Assembly: GCF_014695585.1 (NCBI RefSeq)
Contig: NZ_JACJON010000042.1
Coordinates: 34,338-98,337, forward strand
Reading direction: 5' to 3'
Source: Microcoleus sp. FACHB-831
GTDB taxonomy: Bacteria > Cyanobacteriota > Cyanobacteriia > Cyanobacteriales > FACHB-T130
DNA: 64,000 nt
In this document: piece after piece, positions 1 through 9,042 of the stretch
Position numbering within the stretch: position 1 is the stretch's first letter
How the letters are laid out: the number at the start of each line of letters is the position of its first letter
Notes under the pieces: model-generated
What the model saw: the letters and a program-made list of their open reading frames with translations, nothing else
Databases searched by the model: none
Told to the model about the DNA's origin: nothing
Program-made: the position numbers and the translations under genes

Positions 1-384
1 GGTAATGAGCCAGTTCCGCCGATTTTAGATGCTGGTGCAATACAGTTTAAAGACGGCAGTTTACGCATCGGTCAAATTAGCCGAGTTCTCACCGACCCTA
101 ATGCTAAAGTAGATGCGAGTGAAAGTGAAGCCAATCTTCGCGCCGCAATAGGAAAAATCTTACCTGCGCTAGGGAATTTATCAGGAAATTGGCACGAATG
201 CTTAGTTGCTTTTAGTAGCGATCGCCTTCCGCTTGTTGGAGCGATCGCTAACATGGAAGGAGTATATATATTCTCTGGATTCTCTAATCCGTTGGTCTTC
301 GTTCCATCCATAGCCCAGCGCTTTGCGAGTTGGGCAGCAGGGCAACAAGACGAGATTATAGCTCAACTTTCTCCACAACGTTAG
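1..384 (+). CDS. FAD-dependent oxidoreductase (DAO type), C-terminal part
   Basis: The window opens inside this gene; 127 codons remain before the stop. The visible end contains an RLPLVGAI stretch followed by a GVYIFSGFSNPLVFVP segment and a final helix. That is the layout of the C-terminal FAD/substrate-binding end of D-amino-acid-oxidase-like flavoproteins (DadA/ThiO/glycine oxidase group), which oxidise amines or amino acids. The family call rests on this end only, since the Rossmann FAD motif lies outside the window. Its place beside other nitrogen-compound genes fits amine or amino-acid oxidation, but the substrate cannot be read. Confidence 0.7.
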   Translation, partial: GNEPVPPILDAGAIQFKDGSLRIGQISRVLTDPNAKVDASESEANLRAAIGKILPALGNLSGNWHECLVAFSSDRLPLVGAIANMEGVYIFSGFSNPLVFVPSIAQRFASWAAGQQDEIIAQLSPQR

Positions 385-540
385 CTATGTAAGGTTGGTA
401 GCGATCGCGTATTGCTAAACACAACATTCCAACACACATTTGTATTTAAAATAACCCTTCTGGTCTAATCTGTTGGAGAGATGAATTAGCTTCTTAGAGT
501 GAGGCAACGTTGTGGTGTAATCATTGCAGAGGCAAAATTT

Positions 541-774
541 ATGTCTACTAGCGAAAATGGAAACGTCCTCAGCGATCTGGAGTACGATTTGCTGACAGTA
601 TTGCAGAATAAGTCTGAAGCGCTTAAAGCTTACGAAACTTATATGCAAGACGCGCAGGAAACTGGATCTCAACCCTGTGTGGAACTATTCCAGAAGTTGA
701 AGCAGGCAGATATGCAGCACGCACAAGAAATCCGCCAGCATCTGCAAGAAGTAATGCAGAAAGGCAAGATGTAG
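541..774 (+). CDS. small conserved-looking cytosolic protein, unknown function
   Basis: This is a 77-residue charged, helix-rich protein (core EYDLLTVLQNKSEALKAYET) with no signal peptide or membrane segment. I start it at the ATG at 541, because the upstream in-frame start near 499 adds 14 residues that lack the amphipathic character of the rest. The pattern of repeated Glu, Gln, Leu and His suggests a small helical bundle. I do not recognise a family. It converges on the porin relic, and a hairpin follows its stop. Confidence 0.55.
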   Translation: MSTSENGNVLSDLEYDLLTVLQNKSEALKAYETYMQDAQETGSQPCVELFQKLKQADMQHAQEIRQHLQEVMQKGKM

Positions 775-786
775 CTTGGTAATTTG

Positions 787-821
787 TTCATGGTTCATGG
801 CAATGAGCAATGAACCATGAA
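787..821. terminator. 12-bp perfect inverted repeat after the 77-aa gene
   Basis: Arms TTCATGGTTCAT (787-798) and ATGAACCATGAA (810-821) are exact reverse complements with an 11-nt loop. The hairpin lies 12 nt after a stop codon and beside the end of the converging porin relic, so it could end transcription from either side. No U-run follows. The arms are built from the ATGAACC heptamer repeat that recurs near 20790 and 46255, so it may simply be a repeat-derived hairpin. Confidence 0.45.
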
Positions 822-828
822 TCTTCTG

Positions 829-1597
829 TTAGAAACTAAATTGAGTTCGCAAGTTACCCACATAAATACCGGGATTGTTGCTAAAGTTGTTCGCGTAGCA
901 GATAAAATAAAACTCTGGAACCATAGCAATGTTATTAGTCAGCGGATAAAAATAAGTTGCTTCAATTTTGTATTGACTGCCGCCATTCCCACCCCCAGCA
1001 ACAAGGAACTTGCGGCCATTTAAAACATCAAACGGTATCAAAAATGATAGCGTTCCCATCGCTCTTTTTTACCCAAGTCAGGGAAGCCCAAGCCAAACTG
1101 TATTGATTGAGCATTAACATCGCCACTAGCTCGACCTAGAGTTTTGGGATCGACATGGGTAGTGCCGTAGGTATAGCGTCCAAAAACACCAAAGCGGCTG
1201 GAAATTAGCAAATCAAAATTAAACACAAAAGTATCAGACTGGGCAACCCTTAGTGAGCCACCAAAACCATCATCAGCTACTCCATAAATTGGCTCTCCAG
1301 TAGCACCGCCACTCGTTCCAAAAATTGGTTGAATAGTCGAACGGTAAGACATCCACAGGAGCGGCGCGATCTTGCGCTACAGTGGTTTGAATCTCGGTTT
1401 CATCGTGCTTTTCCCCCCTCTGGTAGGCTCAACGGTTCCTCTGATGCGCTGACAACAGCCGCGTCCTGCGGGGATCGCTGAATTTCATTGGCGGGCGATC
1501 GCACAAACTCTATTGCAGCACCCCAAACTGCCAGACACACCCATAAAGTTGTCGCACCTGTCCGCACAGCCTTCGAGGTAGTTGCAAGCTTAACCAT
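829..1597 (-). pseudogene. decayed cyanobacterial OprB/iron-uptake-type porin
   Basis: Three or four consecutive minus-strand frame segments together resemble one porin. 1597-1400 gives an N-terminal segment with a hydrophobic signal-like run (TTLWVCLAVWGAAIEFV). The frame shifts in the run of C at about 1411-1417 and continues as RGEKHDETEIQTTVAQD. It shifts again near 1335 to a segment with SSRFGVFGRYTYGT, and again near 1050 to the last strand block, ending GIYVGNLRTQFSF. The tail and the VNAQSIQFGLGFPDLGKK segment are typical of the C-terminal barrel of cyanobacterial outer-membrane porins. The SLH domain and most of the barrel are missing, so it is a deleted and frameshifted relic. Sequencing error is unlikely to explain the missing middle. 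Confidence 0.75.
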
Positions 1598-1762
1598 AAA
1601 TCCTTATACCGATACTTATAGCCCCTGGATGTTATCAACTACACCTTTTACTAGATGTAATTATGTCAACATTTCTTGACTGTCGGTTAACGTTTTGTCA
1701 TCCAGCGATGACATTTTGCCTATAAATTGTCTGTTGAACCCACGCCTACAATCCCAAACAAT

Positions 1763-2728
1763 ATGGCCGATCGGATTCTCAAAGCCTCCTGTCAAACCGT
1801 GCATCTAGGCGGTTTTTCCCATAAGCTAGAACCAGCATTGATAATTGACTCAGGCGATCGCATTGATGTTGAAACATACACTGGTTTCTATATCTATGAC
1901 AAAGCGCCCAAAGAATTCCTTACCCCAGAATTTCTTGATATTTGTCACCATCTACCACCAGAGCGTAAAGTAGGGCCGGGGGCGCATTTGCTAACAGGGC
2001 CAATTTACATCCGGGATGCAGAACCAGGAGATGTTTTAGAAGTAAAACTTGAGAGTATTTCCCCGCGTCTCTCAGTAGGATTTAATGCCATTCGTACTGG
2101 ATGGGGCGCTTTACCGCAACAGTTTGCAGAACCAAGATTGCGCTTTATTCCATTAGATTTAGATAAACAAATTGCTGAATTTCCGACAGGAAGCGGCATT
2201 AATATTCCCTTACGCCCGTTTTTTGGTATTCTCGGAGTTGCCACGCCTGAAACAAACCGTTCTTCAATTCCCCCCGGCGGCTACGGCGGCAATATCGATA
2301 ACAGAGAACTGCAAGCAGGATCGCGGATATTTTTGCCCGTTTTTGTTCCCGGAGCCTTATTTTCAATTGGTGACGGCCATTCAGCACAGGGAGATGGGGA
2401 AATTAATGTCACCGCCATTGAAACTTCGATGAACGGCACTATTGAAATAAAGTTGCGTAAGGATTTGAAACTGACAGCACCAATAGCTGAAACGCCAACT
2501 GATATTATCACAATGGGATTTGGCAAAACATTGGATGAGGCATTTGAATTTGCCCTCAAACAGATGATTGAGTGGCTAGAAAATTTTGCCAAATTGAGCG
2601 CAGAAGATGCCTATGTTTTGTGTAGTTTAGCAGTAAACTTTCGCATTACTCAAGTAGTGAACAGTCCTCAAAAAGGCGTTCATGGTATGCTACCCAAGTC
2701 AATCTTGCCTATGGCGATCGCGCTATGA
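1763..2728 (+). CDS. acetamidase/formamidase family protein
   Basis: The 321-residue product matches the FmdA/AmdA family, which hydrolyses formamide or acetamide to ammonia and the acid. Visible hallmarks are HHLPPERKVGPGAHLLTGPI, a GDVLEVKLESI segment, an N-terminal GGYGGNIDNREL block and the GDGHSAQGDGEI metal-site region. I start at the ATG at 1763 (MADRILKA), because the TTG at 1727 would add a Pro-rich tail not seen in relatives. It is probably cytosolic. It lies 40 nt before a TauE-type exporter, and the regional theme of amide and pyrimidine breakdown supports a nitrogen-scavenging role. The exact substrate is inferred. Confidence 0.85.
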   Translation: MADRILKASCQTVHLGGFSHKLEPALIIDSGDRIDVETYTGFYIYDKAPKEFLTPEFLDICHHLPPERKVGPGAHLLTGPIYIRDAEPGDVLEVKLESISPRLSVGFNAIRTGWGALPQQFAEPRLRFIPLDLDKQIAEFPTGSGINIPLRPFFGILGVATPETNRSSIPPGGYGGNIDNRELQAGSRIFLPVFVPGALFSIGDGHSAQGDGEINVTAIETSMNGTIEIKLRKDLKLTAPIAETPTDIITMGFGKTLDEAFEFALKQMIEWLENFAKLSAEDAYVLCSLAVNFRITQVVNSPQKGVHGMLPKSILPMAIAL

Positions 2729-2768
2729 CGACCACAATTAACCTAATAATTTCAAAGTCAAACTTGAT

Positions 2769-3605
2769 ATGACACCCACCAGTTTATTGATTTTTGCTGC
2801 CGCTGGATTAGTTTCGGGAATCCTCGCTGGATTTTTAGGCATTGGTGGTGGAACTGTTCTCGTGCCGTTATTAGTAGCGTTGAAATACACTCCCGTGCAA
2901 GCAGTTGGCACAAGCAGCCTAGCAATTTTAATTACAGCAATTTCTGGCAGCGTGCAGAACTGGCGCATGGGTTTTTTCAGCTTCAAACGAGTACTTGCTA
3001 TCGGCTTCCCTGCTGTAGTGACAGCGCAATTTGGTGCTTATTTAGCCAGCAATATTCGCCCCTATTACCTGTTAGGAGCGTTTGGGTTGCTGCTACTTTT
3101 AAACGTCTATTTGGTTGAACTACGCAAGCAGCTAACTGCTAAGAAGAAGGCACAAGAGGAGTATCTTGTAGAGACGCCCATTGAGGGCGTTTCGGAGCCA
3201 AAAATATCAGGATTAAAAGCAAATATTTCCAGAGTTGCCACAGGGGGTGCAGCTGGTATACTGGCAGGCTTATTTGGTGTTGGTGGCGGCGTAATTATGG
3301 TGCCGCTGCAAATACTATTGTTAGGAGAAACCATCAAAGTCGCGATCCAGACAAGTTTAGGCGTTATTGTTATTACAGCCATATCTGCTTCGGCGGGGCA
3401 CGCTTTAAGAGGCAATGTTTTGTTATTGGAAGCGCTTCTCTTGGGAGGTGGTGGCTTGCTGGGAGCGCAGATTAGTACGCGGTTTCTGCCAAAATTGTCA
3501 GATGAAGTTATTAGTTTAGCCTTTCGCACCCTATTAGCAGTTCTATCAATTTATATTTTCTGGCAAGCATGGCAAAGCTACAACAGTTTCAATTTTAACC
3601 AGTAA
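2769..3605 (+). CDS. TauE/SafE-family membrane exporter
   Basis: The 278-residue integral membrane protein has the inverted duplicated family motif: GILAGFLGIGGGTVLVPLL near the N terminus and GILAGLFGVGGGVIMVPLQ in the second half. About eight hydrophobic segments flank a central charged loop (about residues 120-155). The family moves sulfonates, sulfite or small organic anions across the inner membrane. The gene follows the formamidase by 40 nt and may share its transcript. The substrate cannot be told from sequence, and the pairing with amidase suggests an organic acid or anion product. Confidence 0.9.
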   Translation: MTPTSLLIFAAAGLVSGILAGFLGIGGGTVLVPLLVALKYTPVQAVGTSSLAILITAISGSVQNWRMGFFSFKRVLAIGFPAVVTAQFGAYLASNIRPYYLLGAFGLLLLLNVYLVELRKQLTAKKKAQEEYLVETPIEGVSEPKISGLKANISRVATGGAAGILAGLFGVGGGVIMVPLQILLLGETIKVAIQTSLGVIVITAISASAGHALRGNVLLLEALLLGGGGLLGAQISTRFLPKLSDEVISLAFRTLLAVLSIYIFWQAWQSYNSFNFNQ

Positions 3606-3892
3606 AAGCTTTGGTTTTTATTGTTTATGGCTCGTTGGCTACACAAGATTTATATTAACGGAAAAAGCTCTTAGAACCGCTTACAAAGCCCCGGCTACGC
3701 CTTGAGCCACAATAGGCTAGGCAATAGAACGCTAACATCTCAATTAAGAAGTAAGAAAATGTCTATCGATATAAACTATCAAAAGTCGGATGCAAATTTT
3801 ATCCCGATAGCAAGGTTGGGTCGCCGTACCTTGTAAGTTAGCGCATTATTTATTGTCGGTTTCTACCGCACCTAAACAAAGGGTAATAACCA

Positions 3893-4453
3893 ATGAAATC
3901 CGAGCAACCTAGCCTGACACCTATCGTAGTCGGATTGATTTTACTGGCTGGTATAAATACACTCCCAGCTAAAGGCGATCGCCAACACAGAAAAGTTGAA
4001 GAATATAACGCTATCCAAGAAACAACTATTGTCAATCATCGCGTAGCTTTCGCGCAAAAAGGTAAACCCATAAATTCAGTCCAGCAAAATAATCAGCGTG
4101 CAGATAAAGATTATGCACTTGCACTATCTACGGCCAATCGTTTTTTATCTGCATGGCGAGATAGGGATGCAGATAAGGGGCTTCCTTTATTATCATCGCG
4201 TCTGAAAAAACAGCGATCGACTGATGAACTATTAAACTATATTTCTGGAACTTCTAATCCCTCCCATACAGCTTATGAAGTCGGAAGAGGACAACGACTT
4301 AAGGATGGGCGATATGCTTTTGAAGTAAAACTCTATGAATGCGTAACTTTCCCTAAAGAGTGTTTTAAGGGTGCATATAGTTCACGAATTGTTGTTGTTG
4401 AGGAAAGCAAAGGAAACGGTTACTGGTTGGTTGATGAACTGCCCAAAAAGTAA
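3893..4453 (+). CDS. exported protein of unknown function, NTF2-like core possible
   Basis: The 186-residue product starts with a hydrophobic segment (PIVVGLILLAGINTLPA) that reads as a signal peptide or anchor. A polar linker to about residue 75 follows, then a compact domain containing ANRFLSAWRDRDADKGLPLL and ending GNGYWLVDELPKK. Helix-strand order and the ANRFLxAWxxRD pattern resemble DUF4878/NTF2-like extracytoplasmic domains; that fold call is inference. Two cysteines (ECVTFPKECF) could form a disulfide. It stands alone between TauE and the ABC permease. Confidence 0.65.
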   Translation: MKSEQPSLTPIVVGLILLAGINTLPAKGDRQHRKVEEYNAIQETTIVNHRVAFAQKGKPINSVQQNNQRADKDYALALSTANRFLSAWRDRDADKGLPLLSSRLKKQRSTDELLNYISGTSNPSHTAYEVGRGQRLKDGRYAFEVKLYECVTFPKECFKGAYSSRIVVVEESKGNGYWLVDELPKK

Positions 4454-4525
4454 GAAGCTAATTATAATTTTGCGTAGCTGTTAAGTGCTGTAAAATATTG
4501 CTAACGCGCTAGCGAACATTAATGG

Positions 4526-5461
4526 ATGAATAATATCAACTTTTTTACAGATTATTTATTAGCCAGCTTGCGTCTTTCAGTCCCCTTAGCATTTGCAGCC
4601 CTTGGCGGACTTTGGTCGGAACGTTCGGGAGTGCTGAATATTGGATTAGAGGGAATGTTATTAGCCGGGGCGTTTGCTAGCGCCGCTGGGGCATTTTTTA
4701 GTGGCAATGTTTGGGTGGGAATGTTGTTAGCGATCGCCGTCGGCGGAATAGTGGGAATACTTCATGCTTATCTGTGCGTAACTTTGCGAGTTGACCAATT
4801 AGTATCTGGGCTTGCCATCAATCTAACAGTTGCGGGATTAACTTCGTTCTGGTCGCGCATCTTATTTAACAGCGGTCAGGCGCAAACCTTACCAAGCATT
4901 AATACTATCGGCATTCCCTTCTTGCAAGACATACCAATTATAGGTTTTCTCATTTTCAAGCAAGACCCGTTGGTATACTTGTTATTCTTATTAGTTCCGC
5001 TGAGTACATATTTATTATTTCGCACCAGTTTGGGATTGTCGCTAAGGGCAGTTGGCGAATATCCCCGCGCCGCTGATACTGCCGGAGTTTCTGTCGCTTT
5101 AGTTCGCTATATTGCAGTTACGCTCAGTGGTTGTCTTGCCGCATTAGGAGGAGCTTATCTAAGTTTAGTTCATGTCAAATTCTTTGTAGAAGATATGAGT
5201 GCAGGCAAAGGTTTTATTGCGCTTGCTGCATTAATTTTTGGCAGATGGCATCCCGTCAGCACAGTTTTAGCTTGTTTATTATTCGGTGCTACAGAAGCTT
5301 TGCAACTAAGAATCCAAGCATTTAATCTGAATATTCCCTATCAATTTTTGGTGATGTTGCCTTATATTATTGCTCTGTTGGCGCTAGTAGGATTGGCGGG
5401 TAAATCGACACCACCCGCCGCGCTTGGCATTCCTTATATTCCAGAAAGCCGCGATAATTAA
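4526..5461 (+). CDS. ABC transporter permease, nucleoside/simple-sugar type (NupQ/BmpG-like)
   Basis: The 311-residue polytopic protein carries the family signature LWSERSGVLNIGLEGMLLAG at the N terminus, the DQLVSGLAINLTVAGLTSFW loop, and LRAVGEYPRAADTAGVSV, the cytoplasmic coupling segment. It belongs to the BPD_transp_2 family that imports nucleosides or sugars with a Bmp-type lipoprotein and a double ATPase. None of those partners is adjacent, so it is an orphan here. It converges on the uracil genes, which in this family context suggests nucleoside or nucleobase uptake (inference). Confidence 0.85.
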   Translation: MNNINFFTDYLLASLRLSVPLAFAALGGLWSERSGVLNIGLEGMLLAGAFASAAGAFFSGNVWVGMLLAIAVGGIVGILHAYLCVTLRVDQLVSGLAINLTVAGLTSFWSRILFNSGQAQTLPSINTIGIPFLQDIPIIGFLIFKQDPLVYLLFLLVPLSTYLLFRTSLGLSLRAVGEYPRAADTAGVSVALVRYIAVTLSGCLAALGGAYLSLVHVKFFVEDMSAGKGFIALAALIFGRWHPVSTVLACLLFGATEALQLRIQAFNLNIPYQFLVMLPYIIALLALVGLAGKSTPPAALGIPYIPESRDN

Positions 5462-5480
5462 AAAACATCTTATCCAATCT

Positions 5481-5522
5481 CTTTTAGATTTTAGATTTTT
5501 TCTTTAATCTAAAATCTAAAAG
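5481..5522. terminator. 17-bp perfect inverted repeat between convergent genes
   Basis: Arms at 5481-5497 (CTTTTAGATTTTAGATT) and 5506-5522 are exact reverse complements with an 8-nt loop. They sit between the permease stop at 5461 and the upp stop at 5527. T-rich sequence on either side gives a U-run in both directions, so it reads as a bidirectional terminator. It is made of the TTTTAGA heptamer also used near 20208. Confidence 0.7.
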
Positions 5523-5526
5523 TTAT

Positions 5527-6204
5527 CTACTTGGTTCCGTACAAGCGATCGCCTGCATCCCCAAGTCCAGGCAAAATATAACCGTGTTCGTCCAAGCAAT
5601 TGTCAATTGCAGCAGTGTAAATAGGTACATCCGGGTGCTGCTCGTGAAAATGTGCAATTCCCTCTGGTGCTGCTAGCAAGCATAAAACCTTTATTGACAA
5701 AGGACTAACTTCCTTAAGTCTGTCTATAGCTGCTACTGCTGAATTTCCAGTTGCAAGCATCGGATCGACAACCAAAACATCTCGATGTTCAATATCATGG
5801 GGAACCTTGAAATAATACTCAATTGCCACCTGGGTTGTAGGCTCGCGATATAAACCGATATGCCCCACTCTTGCTGAAGGAATTAGTTCTAAAATTCCAT
5901 CCAAAATGCCCTGCCCCGCCCGCATAATCGAGATAATTACCATCTTCTTTTCTGCGGCAATCATAGGAGCTAACATTGTCGTGAGCGGTGTTTTAATTTC
6001 TTCATACTTAAGGGGCAAATCCCGCGTCACCTCATAGGCTAATAGCATTCCAATTTCTTTTAGCAAGTTGCGAAATTTCGCCGTACTGGTTTGTGTTTGC
6101 CGCATCAGTGTCAATTTATGCTGTATCAAAGGGTGGTCGATTACATTAACTTCAGCAGCCATATTTTGATTTGGTAATTTAGTAGGACGGGCACTGTCCA
6201 CCAA
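5527..6204 (-). CDS. upp: uracil phosphoribosyltransferase
   Basis: The 225-residue product converts uracil and PRPP to UMP. It contains the PRPP-binding loop [14 protein letters not shown] and the uracil-side segment [20 protein letters not shown]. The length is slightly above the usual 208-216; the ATG at 6159 ([12 protein letters not shown]) would trim 15 residues and may be the true start. It is the last gene of a leftward URC1-URC4-upp run, 36 nt after URC4. In the yeast URC pathway the UPRT (Urc6) is itself required for uracil breakdown, so it probably has a catabolic as well as a salvage role here. Confidence 0.95.
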   Translation of the reverse strand: MVDSARPTKLPNQNMAAEVNVIDHPLIQHKLTLMRQTQTSTAKFRNLLKEIGMLLAYEVTRDLPLKYEEIKTPLTTMLAPMIAAEKKMVIISIMRAGQGILDGILELIPSARVGHIGLYREPTTQVAIEYYFKVPHDIEHRDVLVVDPMLATGNSAVAAIDRLKEVSPLSIKVLCLLAAPEGIAHFHEQHPDVPIYTAAIDNCLDEHGYILPGLGDAGDRLYGTK

Positions 6205-6240
6205 TTGATTTAAGTGGGGACAGTGCTACATTAATTTGCT

Positions 6241-7491
6241 CTAAAAAACTGTTCCATCACTCTGAATTTGTATCGGGGGAACTCCGCTTTGTCTTAATTC
6301 TGCGGCAATTCTTCGCCCAGCACTCCAAGTTCCTCCTTGTAAAACTTTGACAAGCGGTAATTCAGCGGGCGCGATGAATCGCCTATCTACCAAACTCAGC
6401 TTTTTTCTAATAGTTGCGGCAATTTTATCTAATAAGCTGACAGTTAGCGCCCGCCACTCTACAATTACCTCAGAATCAACTTGGTGAAGTTTATGCAATA
6501 TATCGGGTTCTTTGACCTGTAGCAGCCCAATATCTAAACACAAACCACCATTACGATACTCTGGTAGCCCGGTAAGATCGTCTAATCCAGTAATTTCTAA
6601 ATCGAGTTCTTGGAGTGGTTCTAAAAGAGAGTAAGTTAACCACTGGGAAAGTTTGTGAAACGGCACATAGCGATCGCTTTCGTTTTCTCCCCCTAAAGCT
6701 GAATGAATCCAAACATCCCCTAAGTTTACTCCAGCGATCGCTAATCGTCCCGGCCAAATTTCCCCTAATCCCTCTAATACTGCATTCAATACCGTACTGG
6801 CGGATAGTTGATTATTTCCCTTATCAAGCAAGTAATTAACTAGATTACCAGGACGCGGTTTTTCTGAGCCAAAAAAAGTGGCCTGTTGACTTAGCACTTG
6901 TCCCAAACGTTGTAGCAGCTTAAGACGCCCTTCCAGACCAACGAGGGGATTTGTTTCACTTACTTGAAAACCCTGTAATAATGCTTTTTCTGTTAAGTTT
7001 TGCAAGCCGAGGGCGTCTGCTTGTAATTGCGATTTCGGGTTACTAGAAAAAACGCCCTGACAAAACATTCGGAAACTGGCAACTGCTAACCCTTCAGAAC
7101 GATGGAATACCTGTCCTGTTTCTTGTTCGTGATATTGCCAATCTGCACCCGCGCCAGCATCTAGCAGCACGCTGGTAATTGCTAAGTCAAACTTAACTTT
7201 AGCTTTTTCTAGGGGTGAAAATTCTGCCAAAATTACATCTAGTTCTGCAAGGCGCGAGACATTCCCAACCTCAAAATGTTGCCATCGACTGTGGAAGGGA
7301 ATTTCTAGAGTAGGATAGTTATCGCGCATTATTTGGATGACATAATCAGCGCATTTATCTAGCTGGGTTAGATCGACTCGAAAGTTAGGGAGTTTGTCTT
7401 CGCAGCCTAAATTAAAGATGCGATCGCACCTCTCTCTAATCGCCGCCGGACTTCTCAAATACGCGATAGTTTCTGGTTGAAAATTGCTCAT
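6241..7491 (-). CDS. URC4/Urg3 family protein (DUF1688), uracil catabolism
   Basis: The 416-residue product starts at MSNFQPETIAYLRSPAAIRE, which matches the conserved beginning of the URC4 (DUF1688) family. Genetics in Lachancea kluyveri place this family in the URC route of uracil degradation; its chemistry is not settled. The conserved PFHSRWQHFEVG and SVLLDAGAGADWQYHE blocks are present, as is a C-terminal GGTWSAGRRIAAELR. The reading frame is open for 11 more codons upstream (to 7524), but those codons lie in an intergenic repeat, so I reject the longer start. It is flanked by URC1 and upp. Confidence 0.9.
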   Translation of the reverse strand: MSNFQPETIAYLRSPAAIRERCDRIFNLGCEDKLPNFRVDLTQLDKCADYVIQIMRDNYPTLEIPFHSRWQHFEVGNVSRLAELDVILAEFSPLEKAKVKFDLAITSVLLDAGAGADWQYHEQETGQVFHRSEGLAVASFRMFCQGVFSSNPKSQLQADALGLQNLTEKALLQGFQVSETNPLVGLEGRLKLLQRLGQVLSQQATFFGSEKPRPGNLVNYLLDKGNNQLSASTVLNAVLEGLGEIWPGRLAIAGVNLGDVWIHSALGGENESDRYVPFHKLSQWLTYSLLEPLQELDLEITGLDDLTGLPEYRNGGLCLDIGLLQVKEPDILHKLHQVDSEVIVEWRALTVSLLDKIAATIRKKLSLVDRRFIAPAELPLVKVLQGGTWSAGRRIAAELRQSGVPPIQIQSDGTVF

Positions 7492-7496
7492 ATTCT

Positions 7497-7610
7497 CGCT
7501 CCCTGGCAGAGCCAGGGAATGCATATTCAGAGGCTCTGCCTCACTTTATCTCGGTACTTGGGAGGCAGATCCTCTCTATAGACCTTCCCAGGCTCACCCT
7601 GGGAAGGATA
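7497..7610. repeat. cyanobacterial intergenic repeat (CCTGGGAA/GAGGCTCTGCCTC family)
   Basis: The gap between URC1 and URC4 is filled with short inverted pieces: CCCTGGCAGAGCCAGGG, then GAGGCTCTGCCTC, then CCTCTCTATAG, then TTCCCAGG...CCTGGGAA. A diverged copy lies at 11213-11310, where it forms the end of the ABC ATPase gene. Part of the family motif is also at 17834-17868. The cruciform-rich layout may act as a processing or attenuation site between the two cistrons. Confidence 0.65.
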
Positions 7611-7613
7611 ATA

Positions 7614-8876
7614 TTAGTCCAAGTTCCTTCCTTTAATTTCAGCAAGCGCGATCGCATCTGGCACTTCTCCTGGCGTGTAATAACCAGCAGCTTGCTTGGC
7701 GGCAATTTCTACCTGTGCATCTTCTGGAATCCAATCATCTGGAATTGCGATGCGCTGAACAACTTCAATTCCGGAATTTGTAATTGCGTTGTACTTCATA
7801 TCGCTCATAGAAACTAATCTGTCAATACGAGTAATTCCTAGCCAATGCAACACATCAGGCATTAGTTCTTGAAAGCGCATATCTTGAACTCCCGCCACAC
7901 ATTCAGTACGGGCGAAATAGGCATCAGCGCGATCGCCTCCTTCCTGTCGTTTTCGCGCATTGTAAACTAGAAATTTCGTAACTTCGCCCAAGGCGCGGCC
8001 TTCTTTGCGGAAGTATACCATTACACCCGCGCCGCCCTCTTGTGCAGTTTGGACGCAAACTTCAATTCCATGCACTAGATAAGGGCGACAGGTGCAAATA
8101 TCGGAACTAAAGACATCCGATCCGTTGCATTCATCGTGTACCCGCACGGCAAGAAGCTTGTTAGGGTCTGCGATCGCTTCTATATCTCCAATTAGATAAA
8201 CTGTAATTCCACCAATCGGCGGTAAAAATACGTGTAAGTCTGGGCGCGTCACCAATTCCGGAAACATCCCACCAGTTTGTTGGAAAAGAATGCGCCGCAA
8301 ATCGCTTTCTTTAACCTTAAGTCGCTGGGCAATTCCTGGCAGATACCAGACTGGATCTATGGCTACCTTAGTTACTACTAAACTGCCATTACTTTTCAAT
8401 ATCTTTCCATCAATTTGTAAGCGTCCCTTCGCTACTCCATCTTGCAGCTCTGGCATACTTATGTGAGCTTTTGTAATCGCAATCGTGGGGCGAATATCGT
8501 ATCCCTGCTCCAAAAAAGATGTATAAACTTCACCTACTATTGCACCAAATGGATCGAGGGCAACAATTTTGCTAGGATCTGACCAACTGGGGTGCGGCCC
8601 GATATGAACAACAGGCGATGTATTTGTTAAGTCGGCGCGGTGATTTGCCTTTAGTGCGCCACTAGCGATCGCCAGTGCCCGATAAACTGCATAAGAGCCA
8701 GAGTGGGTACCAATTACATTGCGGTGAGTCTGGTTTGCTAATGTTCCAATAATCGGCCCCCGTTTAATTGGGTCGCTTCCTCCCCAATTTATTGGCACTG
8801 ATTTTTTGCCATGTCTGCCGGGATGCGATGTCAAAACAATATGTTTGTGCTTAGATTCTGATGAAGACTTTTCCAT
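7614..8876 (-). CDS. URC1-type GTP cyclohydrolase II-like protein
   Basis: The product has an N-terminal extension of about 200 residues (RRGPIIGTLAN-like region with GSYAVYRALAIASGALK) and a C-terminal RibA-like domain. The zinc ligands of GTP cyclohydrolase II are visible in ECNGSDVFSSDICTCRPYL (three Cys), and FRKEGRALGEVTKFLVYNAR replaces the RibA active-site segment. URC1 proteins are RibA relatives needed for uracil breakdown rather than riboflavin synthesis. I take the ATG at 8876 (MEKSSSE) over a GTG 12 nt upstream. It is the first gene of the leftward operon and divergent from the ABC transporter. Confidence 0.88.
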   Translation of the reverse strand: MEKSSSESKHKHIVLTSHPGRHGKKSVPINWGGSDPIKRGPIIGTLANQTHRNVIGTHSGSYAVYRALAIASGALKANHRADLTNTSPVVHIGPHPSWSDPSKIVALDPFGAIVGEVYTSFLEQGYDIRPTIAITKAHISMPELQDGVAKGRLQIDGKILKSNGSLVVTKVAIDPVWYLPGIAQRLKVKESDLRRILFQQTGGMFPELVTRPDLHVFLPPIGGITVYLIGDIEAIADPNKLLAVRVHDECNGSDVFSSDICTCRPYLVHGIEVCVQTAQEGGAGVMVYFRKEGRALGEVTKFLVYNARKRQEGGDRADAYFARTECVAGVQDMRFQELMPDVLHWLGITRIDRLVSMSDMKYNAITNSGIEVVQRIAIPDDWIPEDAQVEIAAKQAAGYYTPGEVPDAIALAEIKGRNLD

Positions 8877-9042
8877 ACATTTTCTCACTTTACCGGGTTT
8901 AGGTTCGTAGAGGGATGTCTAGATGATTGGGGGAAATAAACTTAGATCATAGCAACTGAATTTTGTGTATTGGAATATCCTCAAAAGCAAAATCAATTTT
9001 CTGTTTCTATCTCTTTATTCAGTATCAGCGGCTACAATATTG

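Noticed and set aside
1727..1762. TTG start adding 12 residues to the formamidase
   Set aside because: The ATG at 1763 fits the family start better and the added stretch is Pro-rich and unlike the domain.
3606..3892. Possible small RNA or gene in the 287-bp gap before the exported protein
   Set aside because: No clear promoter, hairpin-terminator or open frame could be supported.
7492..7524. Longer N terminus of the URC4 gene
   Set aside because: The extra 11 codons are translated intergenic repeat, and family members start at MSNFQPET.
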